NCBI GenBank assembly: GCA_963667425.1
Contig: OY763407.1
Coordinates: forward strand, 2,666,001 to 2,730,000
Direction of reading: 5' to 3'
DNA: 64,000 nucleotides
Source of the DNA: G963667425 sp963667425 [NCBI: bacterium]
GTDB lineage: Bacteria > UBP6 > UBA1177
Below the pieces are notes generated by a model that saw only the letters and a list, made by a program, of their open reading frames with translations, did not search any database and was not told where the DNA came from. Within the stretch, counting starts at the first letter, position 1; each line of letters begins with the position of its first letter. A program made the translations under genes and the position numbers. Of the stretch, positions 19,797 through 29,641 are shown piece after piece.

Positions 19797-21581
19797 GTGT
19801 ACTTTTCCGATGCGGGGCAAATCGTAAAAGATCGCCTCAACATTGTTGATGTTATCGCATCATATATAAAACTTGACAATCGAGGCAAGGATTATTCTGC
19901 GCTATGTCCCTTTCATAAGGAAAAAACACCTTCATTCCATATAAATGAAGCAGATCAGTATTTTTATTGTTTTGGATGCCATGAAAGCGGTGATGCTATC
20001 TCTTTTGTTATGAAAATTGAATCCGTTGCTTTTCGTGATGCTGTTGAAATAATCGCAAAAAGATTTCACATACCTGAACTTCTAACCTCTTTTGCTATGG
20101 TTGAAGATAATTCATTAAAAGAAAAAGAGCTTGTTTATAACATAAACAGGGAAGCTGCACTTTTTTTTCACAAAAATCTTATGGAAAGTAAAAGTGCTGT
20201 TGAATATTTAAACAACAGATCCATTTCCAATGAAACTATAAAAAAATTCGGGCTCGGGTATGTAAGTGATGGAAACAGTGTTGTAATGTACCTTAAAGAT
20301 AAAGGTTTTTCAACAGCTATGATTGAAAAGGCAGGCATAGTCAAGCTTAAAGATGACGGAAAAATCGTTCCATATTTCTTTAACAGAATTATTGTTCCTG
20401 TTCAGAACAGTGCTGGTAAGGTTATTGCTTTTGGAGGCAGAGTACTGGATAAATCTCTTCCTAAATATCTTAACTCTCCTGAAACACCTGTCTTTAGTAA
20501 AAAAAGAGAGCTCTTTGGTCTGAATCATGCTAAAAGGCATATGAGCCAGAATTCCTATATAATTGTTACAGAAGGTTATTTTGATGTGATAGCTCTTCAT
20601 CAGGGAGGCATAAACACTGCAGTTGCGTCACTTGGAACAGCAATTACTGATGACCACTTAACTTTGCTTGCAAAATTCAGAAAAAAAGTAATTCTGCTTC
20701 TTGATGGTGATAATGCCGGCAGAAAAGCCATAGAAAAAACACTGGAACTTAATATCCCTGAAAATATCGACCTTGAAGCAGCTTTTATCCCTTTTGAAGG
20801 TGAAGATCCCGATTCAATAATTAATAGTGATAATGGAAGGGAAAAAATACTTAAGGTTGTTGATTCAGCACTGCCTGTTTATCAGTATTTTATAGATAAA
20901 GAGCTGAAAGCGTATAATCTTTCTGTAAATGTTGAAGACAAAACAAGACATGAAGCTGAAATAAGAAGAATTTTTGATAAAATTCCACCTTCAAAAAAGT
21001 CGGCATACTCAAGGCATGTCAAAGCTAATGCAGATATTTTCCTAACAAAAAATGTTAAATGGCAATCAACTGTCAGGGAACGCTCAAATGCAAGAAAGGT
21101 TCCGGAAACACAAATACTTGTTTCCCAGGACTTGACTAAAAAGTTTCATGCTGTTCTTAAAGCCGTATGTTCAGTTATTATGGTGGAACCTTCCTATGTA
21201 AAAGCTATTGAAGAAATAGAAAATTCAGTTCAAATAGTAAAAGAAAATGGTTTTGTTGGGAAACTTATAGATTCATATTACAGGGATAGTACGGAAATTT
21301 TTGGTGAGATTTCAGCTATGTTTGGTGAAAATATTTTCAAAGATGATATTTTTGCCGCTTTAGAGACACCTGAAAAAGATGCTTATTTTAAGATTCTTGT
21401 AATAAAAATCAAGCTTCTTGACATAGCTGAAAAGATAAATAGAATCTCGAAATTTCCTGAAGGGACAAAAGTCCCTTTTACAGTCGAATTAAAGTATTTA
21501 TATGATGAAAGAAAAAAATTGCAAATAGAAATGGCAAACTTAAAAAGTTGCATAAATGTAAAAAGTCAGGAGTCTGTTTAA
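19797..21581 (+). CDS. dnaG: DNA primase DnaG
   Basis: A 594-residue replication primase. The N-terminal zinc finger is present (CPFH, then CFGC after the usual spacing), followed by the RNA-polymerase core with the Toprim domain: [13 protein letters not shown] and [11 protein letters not shown] carry the metal-binding acidic residues. The C-terminal helical region would bind the DnaB helicase. The start is GTG at 19797, with AAGGGG about 9 bases upstream. Its stop overlaps the rpoD ATG by one base (TAATG). The dnaG-rpoD pair is the core of the macromolecular synthesis operon; rpsU is not beside it here. Confidence 0.98.
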   Translation: MYFSDAGQIVKDRLNIVDVIASYIKLDNRGKDYSALCPFHKEKTPSFHINEADQYFYCFGCHESGDAISFVMKIESVAFRDAVEIIAKRFHIPELLTSFAMVEDNSLKEKELVYNINREAALFFHKNLMESKSAVEYLNNRSISNETIKKFGLGYVSDGNSVVMYLKDKGFSTAMIEKAGIVKLKDDGKIVPYFFNRIIVPVQNSAGKVIAFGGRVLDKSLPKYLNSPETPVFSKKRELFGLNHAKRHMSQNSYIIVTEGYFDVIALHQGGINTAVASLGTAITDDHLTLLAKFRKKVILLLDGDNAGRKAIEKTLELNIPENIDLEAAFIPFEGEDPDSIINSDNGREKILKVVDSALPVYQYFIDKELKAYNLSVNVEDKTRHEAEIRRIFDKIPPSKKSAYSRHVKANADIFLTKNVKWQSTVRERSNARKVPETQILVSQDLTKKFHAVLKAVCSVIMVEPSYVKAIEEIENSVQIVKENGFVGKLIDSYYRDSTEIFGEISAMFGENIFKDDIFAALETPEKDAYFKILVIKIKLLDIAEKINRISKFPEGTKVPFTVELKYLYDERKKLQIEMANLKSCINVKSQESV

Positions 21582-23605
21582 TGCAAAAAAAAGATTTACC
21601 GATCATGAGAAAGAAAAGGGTACTTCAAAATCAGATTGATGATGAACTTCCAAGTTTTGAAGAAATACCTGAAGTTGAACAGAAAAGCGTTGAATCTATT
21701 GATAAAAAAATAGCAGCGAAAATAGCTTACTACAAGCAGCAAGGTATTCCTGTCAGTAAAGTTGTTTTAAATATTGTTGAAAAACTTAAAGAATCCACTG
21801 ATTCAATAAGCAGTGATGTTGTTAATTCTCTTATCCCTGACAATAAAGCATTTACTGTTGAGGATATGGATATTCTTTTTGATATTCTTTTTGAACTGGA
21901 TCTTGAAGTAGATGGTATTTCTCATACTGATGATCCGATAGAAATGTCAAGAAAGTCTGCATCGACTTTCTCTGAGAGAAGTAGAAAAGATCCGTTAAGA
22001 ATGTATATGCTTACAATTGGAAGTGTTCCTCTTCTTACAAAGGATGGAGAGGTGTATATCGCCGAGCAGATAGAAAAAGGTGAAAACCTTCTCATTAAAA
22101 TACTTCTTGACACATTCGTGACATTTAAGGAAATAGTTTCCATTCCCGATAAGATTCGTAATGAACAGCTTTTTATAAAAGATATCGTCAAGGAACTTGA
22201 TGGTGACATGGATGATGATATCCTTAAAGATGATGATGATGATGACGATGATGAAGAAGAAATAATAAAGAAAAAAGCTTCGTCCAAAGATGACGATGAA
22301 GAAGATGATATTCTTGAGGAAGAAGATGCTTCAGATGATGAAGATGATACGCCCGTGATAGTAGCTCCTGATGAATCAGGTGACAGATATCAGACCACGA
22401 TGGATAACATTGTAAGGTGTACCGAAATTCTTAAAACACTAAACAGAGAACGTGATCAGATAAAAAAGAAAGTTGGAAAAACCAAAAAAGGTGATATTGA
22501 TAAAAAATCACAGGAAAAACTTGATCAGCTTCTTGATGAAATGGTTGGTATTACAATTGAAATGCATCTTCATAAACCATATTTCTTTGTTGTTGGTGAC
22601 AAAATAAAACATTATCATGATAAATCAAGCCAGCTTGAGAAAAATATAGCTCACATAGAAGAAAATATAAATATGACTTTTGATCAGATGGGTGAGATAA
22701 TTTCAAATCCTGAGAAATTTTCAGCTATAGACAAACATAGCCTTAACCAGATCAGAGAAAAATACGGTCTTATCAATCAGACAAGAAGAAGTCTTAGAAA
22801 ACTTGAATCTGAGTCAAGGATGGAGATTCCTGAGCTTAACGAAACATGGGATAATTTAAAAAAAGCGGAAGAACACATAAGACTTTTTAAAAATAAACTT
22901 ATCCGCTCTAATCTCCGTCTTGTTGTAAGTATTGCAAAAAAATATAACAACCGTGGGCTGGATTTTAAAGATATCATTGCTGAAGGCAACATAGGTCTTA
23001 TAAAAGCTGTAGATAAATTTGAATATACCAAAGGATATAAATTTTCAACATATGCAACATGGTGGATAAGACAATCTATTACCAGAGCTATCGCGGATCA
23101 GGGAAGAACAATAAGAATACCTGTTCACATGATAGAAATGATGAACAAGATAAATAAAACTATAAAAGAGCTTACTAATAAAAATGGGCAGGATCCAAGT
23201 ATTAGTGAAATAGCCAAGCATATGAATCTTCCTGAAGAAAAGATAAGAAAGGTGTGGAAAAGTGCAAGAGAGACAATTTCTCTTGAAACACCAATTGGTG
23301 AAGATGAAGACAGTCAGCTTCAGGATTTTGTTGAAGATCCTAAAACACTTAGCCCTGAGGAATATACAGCTAAACAGAATATGGCTGAAATTATAAGAAA
23401 ACTTTTTGCAAATCTTACTCCAAGAGAAGAAAAAGTTATAAGAATGAGATTCGGAATAGGCGAAACAGAAGATTATACACTTGAAGAAATAGGTAAAGAT
23501 TTTGGCGTTACAAGAGAACGAATTCGCCAGATAGAGGCCAGAGCAGTGCTTAAAATGAAGAAAATGCTTAAAAACAAAAAAGTTACATGTGAAGATTTTA
23601 CATGA
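21581..23605 (+). CDS. rpoD: RNA polymerase primary sigma factor RpoD
   Basis: A 674-residue sigma-70. Region 1.1 and 1.2 lead in ([20 protein letters not shown]), region 2 reads [19 protein letters not shown] with the melting segment [14 protein letters not shown], region 3 follows, and region 4 has the helix-turn-helix [20 protein letters not shown] for the -35 box. The ATG at 21581 has AGGAG 8 bases upstream; a longer frame from 21548 lies inside dnaG and is less likely. Odd: the non-conserved region contains a long Asp/Glu-rich stretch at bases about 22207-22350, including eight Asp in a row. Confidence 0.98.
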   Translation: MQKKDLPIMRKKRVLQNQIDDELPSFEEIPEVEQKSVESIDKKIAAKIAYYKQQGIPVSKVVLNIVEKLKESTDSISSDVVNSLIPDNKAFTVEDMDILFDILFELDLEVDGISHTDDPIEMSRKSASTFSERSRKDPLRMYMLTIGSVPLLTKDGEVYIAEQIEKGENLLIKILLDTFVTFKEIVSIPDKIRNEQLFIKDIVKELDGDMDDDILKDDDDDDDDEEEIIKKKASSKDDDEEDDILEEEDASDDEDDTPVIVAPDESGDRYQTTMDNIVRCTEILKTLNRERDQIKKKVGKTKKGDIDKKSQEKLDQLLDEMVGITIEMHLHKPYFFVVGDKIKHYHDKSSQLEKNIAHIEENINMTFDQMGEIISNPEKFSAIDKHSLNQIREKYGLINQTRRSLRKLESESRMEIPELNETWDNLKKAEEHIRLFKNKLIRSNLRLVVSIAKKYNNRGLDFKDIIAEGNIGLIKAVDKFEYTKGYKFSTYATWWIRQSITRAIADQGRTIRIPVHMIEMMNKINKTIKELTNKNGQDPSISEIAKHMNLPEEKIRKVWKSARETISLETPIGEDEDSQLQDFVEDPKTLSPEEYTAKQNMAEIIRKLFANLTPREEKVIRMRFGIGETEDYTLEEIGKDFGVTRERIRQIEARAVLKMKKMLKNKKVTCEDFT

Positions 23606-23631
23606 TTTTTAAATGTGATTTAAAAGAATAC

Positions 23632-23659
23632 TTGACAAAACGGTGCTTTTTCATATAAA
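23632..23659 (+). promoter_or_regulatory. promoter of rpsT
   Basis: TTGACA (23632-23637), a 16-base spacer and TATAAA (23654-23659), 48 bases before the TTG start of rpsT and right after the rpoD stop. Confidence 0.65.
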
Positions 23660-23707
23660 TACCGGAGTTTTTGCTAGTTAATATATTTTAGTGAATTGGA
23701 GGATACA

Positions 23708-23998
23708 TTGGCTCATCACAAATCAGCAAAGAAAAGAATAAAGACAAACGAAAAAAGTAGACTTTACAACCGTTCAATAAGATCAAGAGTAAGAACTTAT
23801 ACTCGCTACATTTTTGAAGCTATCGAAGCTGTAGAAAAAGCAGAGGATAAAGTTGCTCTCAGACCTGAAGTTGAAGAAAAATTCAGAAAGTTTGTTTCCG
23901 AATATCAGAAAGCAGTATCAAAAGGTGTTTTTGTTAAAAATACTGCAAGCAGAAAAATCAGCAGAATGTCAGCTGCAATGAACAAGGCTTTTGCTTAA
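23708..23998 (+). CDS. rpsT: 30S ribosomal protein S20
   Basis: A 96-residue basic helical protein that binds 16S rRNA. The N-terminus reads AHHKSAKKRIKTNEKSR, the standard S20 start, and the C-terminus has KNTASRKISRMSAAMNKA. The start codon is TTG at 23708 with GGAGG five bases upstream; a TTG four codons earlier would put extra residues before the conserved start and overlaps the ribosome-binding site. E. coli rpsT also uses UUG, where it is tied to feedback control. It may share a transcript with hutI, 32 bases downstream. Confidence 0.97.
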   Translation: MAHHKSAKKRIKTNEKSRLYNRSIRSRVRTYTRYIFEAIEAVEKAEDKVALRPEVEEKFRKFVSEYQKAVSKGVFVKNTASRKISRMSAAMNKAFA

Positions 23999-24030
23999 AT
24001 TTCAGCAAAACCTCTGTTAAGATATTCTGA

Positions 24031-25257
24031 ATGAAAAGATACAGGCTTATCATTGATAATATCGGTGAAATTTTTACCGCTACCGAAAGAATATTTTCCG
24101 GTGGCGGTTTTCTTATTTCTGTAAACAATGATGGTAAAATTGCATACGTTGGTAATCGTCGCGATTTTATCGTTGAAAATCCTGATTATACGGAATCTTC
24201 AGAAAAATATCTCAATGCTGAAGGACTTGTTGTTTATCCGGGTTTTGTTGACAGTCACACACATGCTGTTTTTGCCTCGACCAGAGAAGATGAATTTCTT
24301 TTAAAAGCAAAAGGGGCAACTTACGAAGAGATTGCAGCAGCCGGAGGCGGAATTATAAATTCTGCAAAAAAAACGCTGGAAGAATCTTTTGATTCAATTT
24401 ATGAATCCTCAAAAAAAAGAGTACTTAATTCTATTTCGTATGGTGTTACAACCATAGAAATAAAATCAGGCTATGGACTGGATACAGAATCAGAACTTAA
24501 ACTTCTAAGAGTTATAAAAAAACTTTCAGAAGAGCTTCCAATAGAAATTGTTCCAACATTTCTCGGTGCACATGCATGGCCGGTTAAATACAGAAACGAT
24601 CATCAGGGTTACATTGATTTAATCAATAATGAAATGCTGCCAATAATCAAAGAAGAAAAACTGGCGGAATTTTCTGATGTCTTTTGTGAAGAAGGCTATT
24701 TTTCTTTAAAAGAAACAGAACTGCTTATGGCAAAAGCCAAAGAAATGGGATTCAAACTCAAATTGCATGCAGATGAGTTTAATTCATTAGGTGCCACAGA
24801 ACTTGCATCTGAAATGAAAGCTGTTTCTGTAGATCATCTTGAAGCTGTAACAGACGCCGGAATAAGGAAAATGGCAGAATATGGAACAGTTGCCAACGTT
24901 CTTCCCATAACAAGTGTTTTTTCAAGATTGCCATTTGCACCGGCTAAAAAAATAATTGAAAGTGGAGCTACTCTTTCTCTCGCTACAGATATGAATCCAG
25001 GAAGCTGTATGTGTGGATTTTTACCTTTAGCAGCAAGTTTAGGTGCAACTCAACTTGGACTTTCTGTTGAAGATTCACTTAAAGCTGTTACATTAAATGC
25101 CGCAAAAGCAGTTGACAGAGCCTTGTCAAAAGGGAGCATCGAAGTTGGAAAAGATGCCGACATTCTTCTAATGAATGCAACTTCATGGGTTTATCCTATT
25201 TATCATTTTGCTCACAATCATGTAAAAAAGATTTTTGCAAAAGGTTTTGAGATTTGA
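24031..25257 (+). CDS. hutI: imidazolonepropionase
   Basis: A 408-residue metal-dependent amidohydrolase of histidine breakdown that opens imidazolone-5-propionate to formimino-glutamate. Family motifs are PGFVDSHTHAVFA (metal-binding His pair), GGGIINSAKKT, EIKSGYGLD, TFLGAHAWP, KLHADEF (metal His), VDHLEA and SLATDMNPGSC (metal Asp). Length is normal. No other hut gene (hutH, hutU, hutG or ftcD) is nearby, so the rest of the pathway must be elsewhere or incomplete. It follows rpsT by 32 bases without a clear promoter. Confidence 0.96.
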   Translation: MKRYRLIIDNIGEIFTATERIFSGGGFLISVNNDGKIAYVGNRRDFIVENPDYTESSEKYLNAEGLVVYPGFVDSHTHAVFASTREDEFLLKAKGATYEEIAAAGGGIINSAKKTLEESFDSIYESSKKRVLNSISYGVTTIEIKSGYGLDTESELKLLRVIKKLSEELPIEIVPTFLGAHAWPVKYRNDHQGYIDLINNEMLPIIKEEKLAEFSDVFCEEGYFSLKETELLMAKAKEMGFKLKLHADEFNSLGATELASEMKAVSVDHLEAVTDAGIRKMAEYGTVANVLPITSVFSRLPFAPAKKIIESGATLSLATDMNPGSCMCGFLPLAASLGATQLGLSVEDSLKAVTLNAAKAVDRALSKGSIEVGKDADILLMNATSWVYPIYHFAHNHVKKIFAKGFEI

Positions 25258-25581
25258 TTCCAACATTTTTGTGTTTAACAAATAAAAATAATGTATAAAA
25301 ATTTTATTGTTATTTTTCTCAATTTTATTCTCAAATATAAAAAAACAGAGCTTTTTTAGTAAATAAAAAAAATAGCTTAAAATTTTGTAAAAAAATAGTT
25401 GAACGATTTTTATTGAGAAAAAGAAAACAAAATGAAAGTGTATGTGTAAATTTTTTGTTGACAAAAAACTTCGTATGGTATCAAATTGTACGGGCTATTG
25501 AACTTTTTATCTGAGTTTGTAACTTTAAACGATATGGGTTACCAAATAAGTGTTTTTTTGTTTATTTTTTCTGGAGGAAAC
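25258..25581 (+). other. 324-base intergenic region with a possible promoter
   Basis: Very AT-rich and without a supported gene. TTGACA at 25458-25463 with TATCAA 15 bases on (25479-25484) is a plausible promoter for the repeat lipoprotein, leaving a leader of roughly 90 bases. An open frame extends the lipoprotein upstream to 25486, but that start would lie at about the transcription start and lacks a ribosome-binding site. Confidence 0.45.
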
Positions 25582-28500
25582 ATGCTGAAACATTATTTTA
25601 TTTCAATTTTTATTGTTGCCATTAGTTTCATGATGCTTTCATGTGAAGATGAAGACAACAATAGTAGTGATTCCAAAAATTCTTTAACAGTTATGACTGA
25701 GGAAGCTGCTGGAGAAAATTGTACGTATGGCGGCATTAGACTTGATTCAGGTATTGATGTCAATGCAAATGCCAAATTGGATGAAACAGAAGTTTCTTCA
25801 ACAAACTATGTTTGTAATGGCGCCAATGGTTCTAATGGTGTAGGTTGTACAGTAACGGAGAGTTCAAATGGCACGAAAACTATTACCTGTGATGAAGGAA
25901 CTGAAGTTACGGTAAGCGATGGCGCAGATGGTTCTAACGGTTCTGATGGTGAGAGTTGTACTGTAATTGATAATAATAATGGTACAAAAACTATTACTTG
26001 CGGAGAAGTTTCTGTTTCTGTTAGTGACGGTACGGATGGAACAAACGGTGCTGACGGAACAAATGGTACGGACGGAACAAATGGGGAAAATGGAAATGAC
26101 GGGCATAATTCAATTGTTGTTTTAGAAACACTGACAGAAGATCTAGACTGTCTTAATGGTGGAACTCTCGTTAAAGTTGGCGTTGATATTAATGACAGTG
26201 GAATTCTTGATGATAATGAGATTTCTGTTACTCAGAAAGTCTGCTACGGACTTGATGGTAAAGATGGAAGCAACTCTCTTGTCAGTATGACAGATGCTGG
26301 GGAAAACTGTGCAAATGGCGGTAAAAAAATAGAAACAGGTATTGACACAAATAACAATGATTTGCTTGATGAGACAGAAGTCGTAGGAACAAGTTATATT
26401 TGTAATGGTGTTGATGGTGCAGATGGAAATAATTCTCTTATAACTATAAGTGATGCCGGAGCAAATTGTGCAAATGGAGGAAAAACAATAGAAATAGGAG
26501 TTGATGATAACGGTAATGGTATACTTGATGTAGAAGAAATTGATAACAGCAGTTATGTCTGTAACGGCGAGAATGGAAATGATGGTAAAACGGCACTTGT
26601 AAATATAACAGATGAAGCCGCCGGAGCCAACTGCGCAAATGGCGGTAAAAAAGTTGAAAGCGGAATAGATGATGACGGCAATGGAGTTCTTGATGTGGCT
26701 GAAGTCGACAGCACAAATTATGTTTGTAACGGAGCAGATGGAAGTGCAGGAGCAGATGGAACAGATGGTAGTACAGCGCTTGTAAGCATAACAAATGAAG
26801 CCGCTGGAGTTAACTGTGCAAATGGCGGTAAAAAAGTTGAAAGCGGAATAGATGATGACGGCAACGGAGTTCTTGATGTAGCAGAAGTCGACAGTACAAA
26901 CTATGTTTGTAACGGAGCAGATGGAAGTGCAGGAGCAGATGGAACAGATGGTAGTACAGCGCTTGTAAGCATAACAAATGAAGCCGCTGGAGTTAACTGT
27001 GCAAATGGCGGTAAAAAAGTTGAAAGCGGAATAGATGATGACGGCAACGGAGTTCTTGATGTAGCAGAAGTCGACAGTACAAACTATGTTTGTAACGGAG
27101 CTGACGGAAGTGCAGGAGCAGATGGAACAGATGGTAGTACAGCTCTTGTAAGTATAAGTATTGAACCAGCTGGAGTTAACTGCACAGATGGTGGACAAAA
27201 AGTTGAAAGCGGAATAGATGATGACGGCAACGGAGTTCTTGATGTAGCTGAAGTTGACAGTACAAATTATGTTTGTAACGGAGCCGACGGAAGTGCAGGA
27301 GCGGATGGTGCTGATGGTGCATGTGCAAATAATAATGCACCGAGTATAGATTCAATAACAATTGATGGGACTCTATATTCAGGTGTTCCAGTTTCTGTTT
27401 TTGCCGGTACGGATTTTACTGTTAATATTGCGGTAACGGATTCGGATGTGACAGATACTCTAAGTTATAATTTATCTGGTGGTTATGCCAATATTACAAA
27501 CAATAATGATGGTTCTTTTACTTTAAATTTCTTAAAAGATGGAATTTTTTACTTTTCAATAATAGTAAGTGATGGTTGTCAAGTTGCTGTAAGTACTTTT
27601 GCTATTTCTGCTGGATTTGCCGTTTTATATGATGGAAACGGAGCTACCTCTGGATCAAATCCTGTAGATATAAATCCATATGGAGAGGGTGATTCCGTAA
27701 CTGTTTTGGGAAAAGGAACTTTAAGTAGAACTGGATATGAATTTACAGGTTGGAACACAGCTTCAGATGGTAGTGGTGTAGCATATACGGAGGGTGATGT
27801 TTTTACAATACCAGGAAATAATATAACTCTTTATGCTCAGTGGACATTGGCGGAAGGTATATTCGTTTTTGCAAATCCAAATATTATCAGATATAGTTTG
27901 GATGGAATTAGTTCTGAAACGATACTTAACACCGGTGTAACATCCATAGCTGGTCTTTATGTTGACCGTATAAATAAGAAAATTTATTGGGAAAATTATT
28001 CTCAAGGAATTATAAAAAGAGCCAATTTTGATGGATCAAATGTTGAATCTCTTGTTTCAGGTATTTCCTCACTTCAAGGTATTGCCGTTGATGGTAGAAC
28101 TGGCGGTAAAATTTATTGGTGTAACTGGACAGAAAAAATAATTTACAGTGCAGATCTTGATGGTTCCAATGTTACAGCAATTATAACAGATGCGGCAACT
28201 GCAAAAGTTAGTAACACTAGATATTTTGATATCGATTTTACAAACAATAAACTTTACTGGACAGATATGGGAGATACAAATCATTTATATAGAGCCGATC
28301 TTGATGGTACAAATATTGAAGATATTTCGACTACAACAGGATCTTCTCCTGCAGGAATAGCTGTTGATCCGGCTGGTGGTAAAATTTACTGGGCTTCATA
28401 CTGGGGAGGTGGTGCTGGTCCAGGATATTTTAAATATGCAGATTTGGATGGTTCTAATGATTCAACATTCTTTACAAATAGTGGAACATCAACCGCAACA

Positions 28501-28638
28501 TTTGTTAATTTTGATCCAATTAACTCTCAAATTTATTTTAGTGGAAACGGCCAAATTATCCGTGCTGATGCAGACGGCACAAATCAGGTTAATCTAAGTA
28601 TAATTTATCAAAACTACTTTGGCCTTTATACTAAATAA
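25582..28638 (+). CDS. repeat-rich surface lipoprotein with collagen-like linkers and a YWTD-like propeller
   Basis: A 1018-residue lipoprotein (leader ending S-F-M-M-L-S-C). GGAGG 4 bases before the ATG at 25582 fixes the start. The first half holds about eight units of the form AG.NCANGGKK.ESGIDDDGNG.LD..EV..TNYVCNG (resembling the DUF7151 domain), joined by collagen-like G-x-D/N-G linkers. Then come an Ig-like domain, an InlB B-type repeat (FTGWNTASDGSGVAYTEG with TLYAQW) and a C-terminal six-bladed-propeller-like domain with KIYW..., LDGSN... and AVD... repeats, as in LDL-receptor YWTD domains. No enzyme domain is seen. It is probably an adhesin or surface-layer component. Confidence 0.88.
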   Translation: MLKHYFISIFIVAISFMMLSCEDEDNNSSDSKNSLTVMTEEAAGENCTYGGIRLDSGIDVNANAKLDETEVSSTNYVCNGANGSNGVGCTVTESSNGTKTITCDEGTEVTVSDGADGSNGSDGESCTVIDNNNGTKTITCGEVSVSVSDGTDGTNGADGTNGTDGTNGENGNDGHNSIVVLETLTEDLDCLNGGTLVKVGVDINDSGILDDNEISVTQKVCYGLDGKDGSNSLVSMTDAGENCANGGKKIETGIDTNNNDLLDETEVVGTSYICNGVDGADGNNSLITISDAGANCANGGKTIEIGVDDNGNGILDVEEIDNSSYVCNGENGNDGKTALVNITDEAAGANCANGGKKVESGIDDDGNGVLDVAEVDSTNYVCNGADGSAGADGTDGSTALVSITNEAAGVNCANGGKKVESGIDDDGNGVLDVAEVDSTNYVCNGADGSAGADGTDGSTALVSITNEAAGVNCANGGKKVESGIDDDGNGVLDVAEVDSTNYVCNGADGSAGADGTDGSTALVSISIEPAGVNCTDGGQKVESGIDDDGNGVLDVAEVDSTNYVCNGADGSAGADGADGACANNNAPSIDSITIDGTLYSGVPVSVFAGTDFTVNIAVTDSDVTDTLSYNLSGGYANITNNNDGSFTLNFLKDGIFYFSIIVSDGCQVAVSTFAISAGFAVLYDGNGATSGSNPVDINPYGEGDSVTVLGKGTLSRTGYEFTGWNTASDGSGVAYTEGDVFTIPGNNITLYAQWTLAEGIFVFANPNIIRYSLDGISSETILNTGVTSIAGLYVDRINKKIYWENYSQGIIKRANFDGSNVESLVSGISSLQGIAVDGRTGGKIYWCNWTEKIIYSADLDGSNVTAIITDAATAKVSNTRYFDIDFTNNKLYWTDMGDTNHLYRADLDGTNIEDISTTTGSSPAGIAVDPAGGKIYWASYWGGGAGPGYFKYADLDGSNDSTFFTNSGTSTATFVNFDPINSQIYFSGNGQIIRADADGTNQVNLSIIYQNYFGLYTK
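26590..27321 (+). repeat. four tandem 183-bp coding repeats
   Basis: Four units of 183 bp (61 codons) start at 26590, 26773, 26956 and 27139. The second and third are almost identical over about 170 bases, while the first and fourth carry scattered differences. The period is a multiple of three, so copy number can change without a frameshift. Confidence 0.9.
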
Positions 28639-28691
28639 TTTTCTATTTAAACTCTTATATTTTTCCAAATAATTCTTAAAAACTCCTTTTT

Positions 28692-28720
28692 TTGATTTTC
28701 TATCTTTAAAGTTTTATACT
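28692..28720 (+). promoter_or_regulatory. promoter of the AIM24-family gene
   Basis: TTGATT (28692-28697), a 17-base spacer and TATACT (28715-28720), 36 bases before the ATG at 28757. Confidence 0.6.
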
Positions 28721-28756
28721 GCATAAGGTTTTTTTAAATCAAAATGGAGGTTATTA

Positions 28757-29524
28757 ATGCAGGCACATGAAATAGATTATGAAATTGTTGGAAGCGAGAT
28801 GCAGGCAGTTATAGTTGAACTTGATCCTGAAGAAATTGTTGTTGCTGAAGCAGGTGCTATGCTTTATATGGAAGATGATATTGAAATGCAGACAAAAATG
28901 GAAGGTGGTTTTTTAGGAGGTCTTAAAAGAGCCATAACAGGAGAATCCTTTTTTATAACCAACTTCACTCATAAAGGTAGAGAAGGAAAAAGACATGTCG
29001 CTTTTGCTGCGCCATATCCAGGGACAATAATACCAATAAATCTTGGTTCTTTAGGTGGTGAGTTTCTTTGCCAGAAAGATGCTTTTCTTTGCAGTGCAAA
29101 AGGAAATGAAATTTCTGTTGCATTCACAAAAAAACTTGGCGCCGGCTTTTTTGGCGGTGAAGGTTTTATTCTTCAGAAGCTTAAAGGAGATGGCATGGCT
29201 TTTATTCATGCGGGCGGTTCTATAATAGAAAGAGATCTTACTGCTGGCGAAATGTTAAGAGTTGATACCGGCTGTCTTGTTGGTTTTGAATCTTCTGTAG
29301 ATTATGACATAAAGTTTGTAGGTGGATTTAAAAATGCTCTTTTTGGTGGTGAAGGCCTTTTCCTTGCTACTGTTAAAGGCCCTGGAAAAGTTTTTCTTCA
29401 AACTCTTCCGCTTTCAAGATTTGCTGACAGAATAACAGCAGCTTCAAGCAGAGGCGGTGGACGTAATGTTGGTGAAAAAAAGAATGGACTTCTTGGTTCC
29501 ATAGGCAATCTTTTTGAGGATTAA
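28757..29524 (+). CDS. TIGR00266/AIM24-family protein
   Basis: A 255-residue soluble, beta-rich protein of the widespread AIM24 family (TIGR00266), named after a yeast mitochondrial protein; its molecular role in bacteria is not known. Typical features are VVAEAGAMLYMEDDIEM near residue 30, GGFLGGLKRAITGESFF, GGEGFILQKLKGDGMAFIHA and the C-terminal GPGKVFLQTLPLSRFADRI. GGAGG precedes the ATG by a few bases. A short Gly/Arg-rich tail ends the protein. It is likely monocistronic, since a possible promoter for the next gene lies in the 117-base gap after it. Confidence 0.92.
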   Translation: MQAHEIDYEIVGSEMQAVIVELDPEEIVVAEAGAMLYMEDDIEMQTKMEGGFLGGLKRAITGESFFITNFTHKGREGKRHVAFAAPYPGTIIPINLGSLGGEFLCQKDAFLCSAKGNEISVAFTKKLGAGFFGGEGFILQKLKGDGMAFIHAGGSIIERDLTAGEMLRVDTGCLVGFESSVDYDIKFVGGFKNALFGGEGLFLATVKGPGKVFLQTLPLSRFADRITAASSRGGGRNVGEKKNGLLGSIGNLFED

Positions 29525-29641
29525 ATAGTTTATTTTATTTCTACATAAACAATTAAATCAGACTCGGATGTTCATTAAGTTGACAAAAAGTTTCTAATGT
29601 AGAGAATAGCTTCTGTTGTTCTTTTATTTTTTGGAGGCAGA

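Noticed and set aside
21922-22287. Minus-strand frame with poly-Ser
   Set aside because: It is the antisense of the acidic Asp-rich tract of rpoD.
26143-27198. 351-codon open frame on the minus strand
   Set aside because: It is the antisense of the 183-bp coding repeats; the repeat composition keeps the frame open, and it has no ribosome-binding site or recognisable domain.
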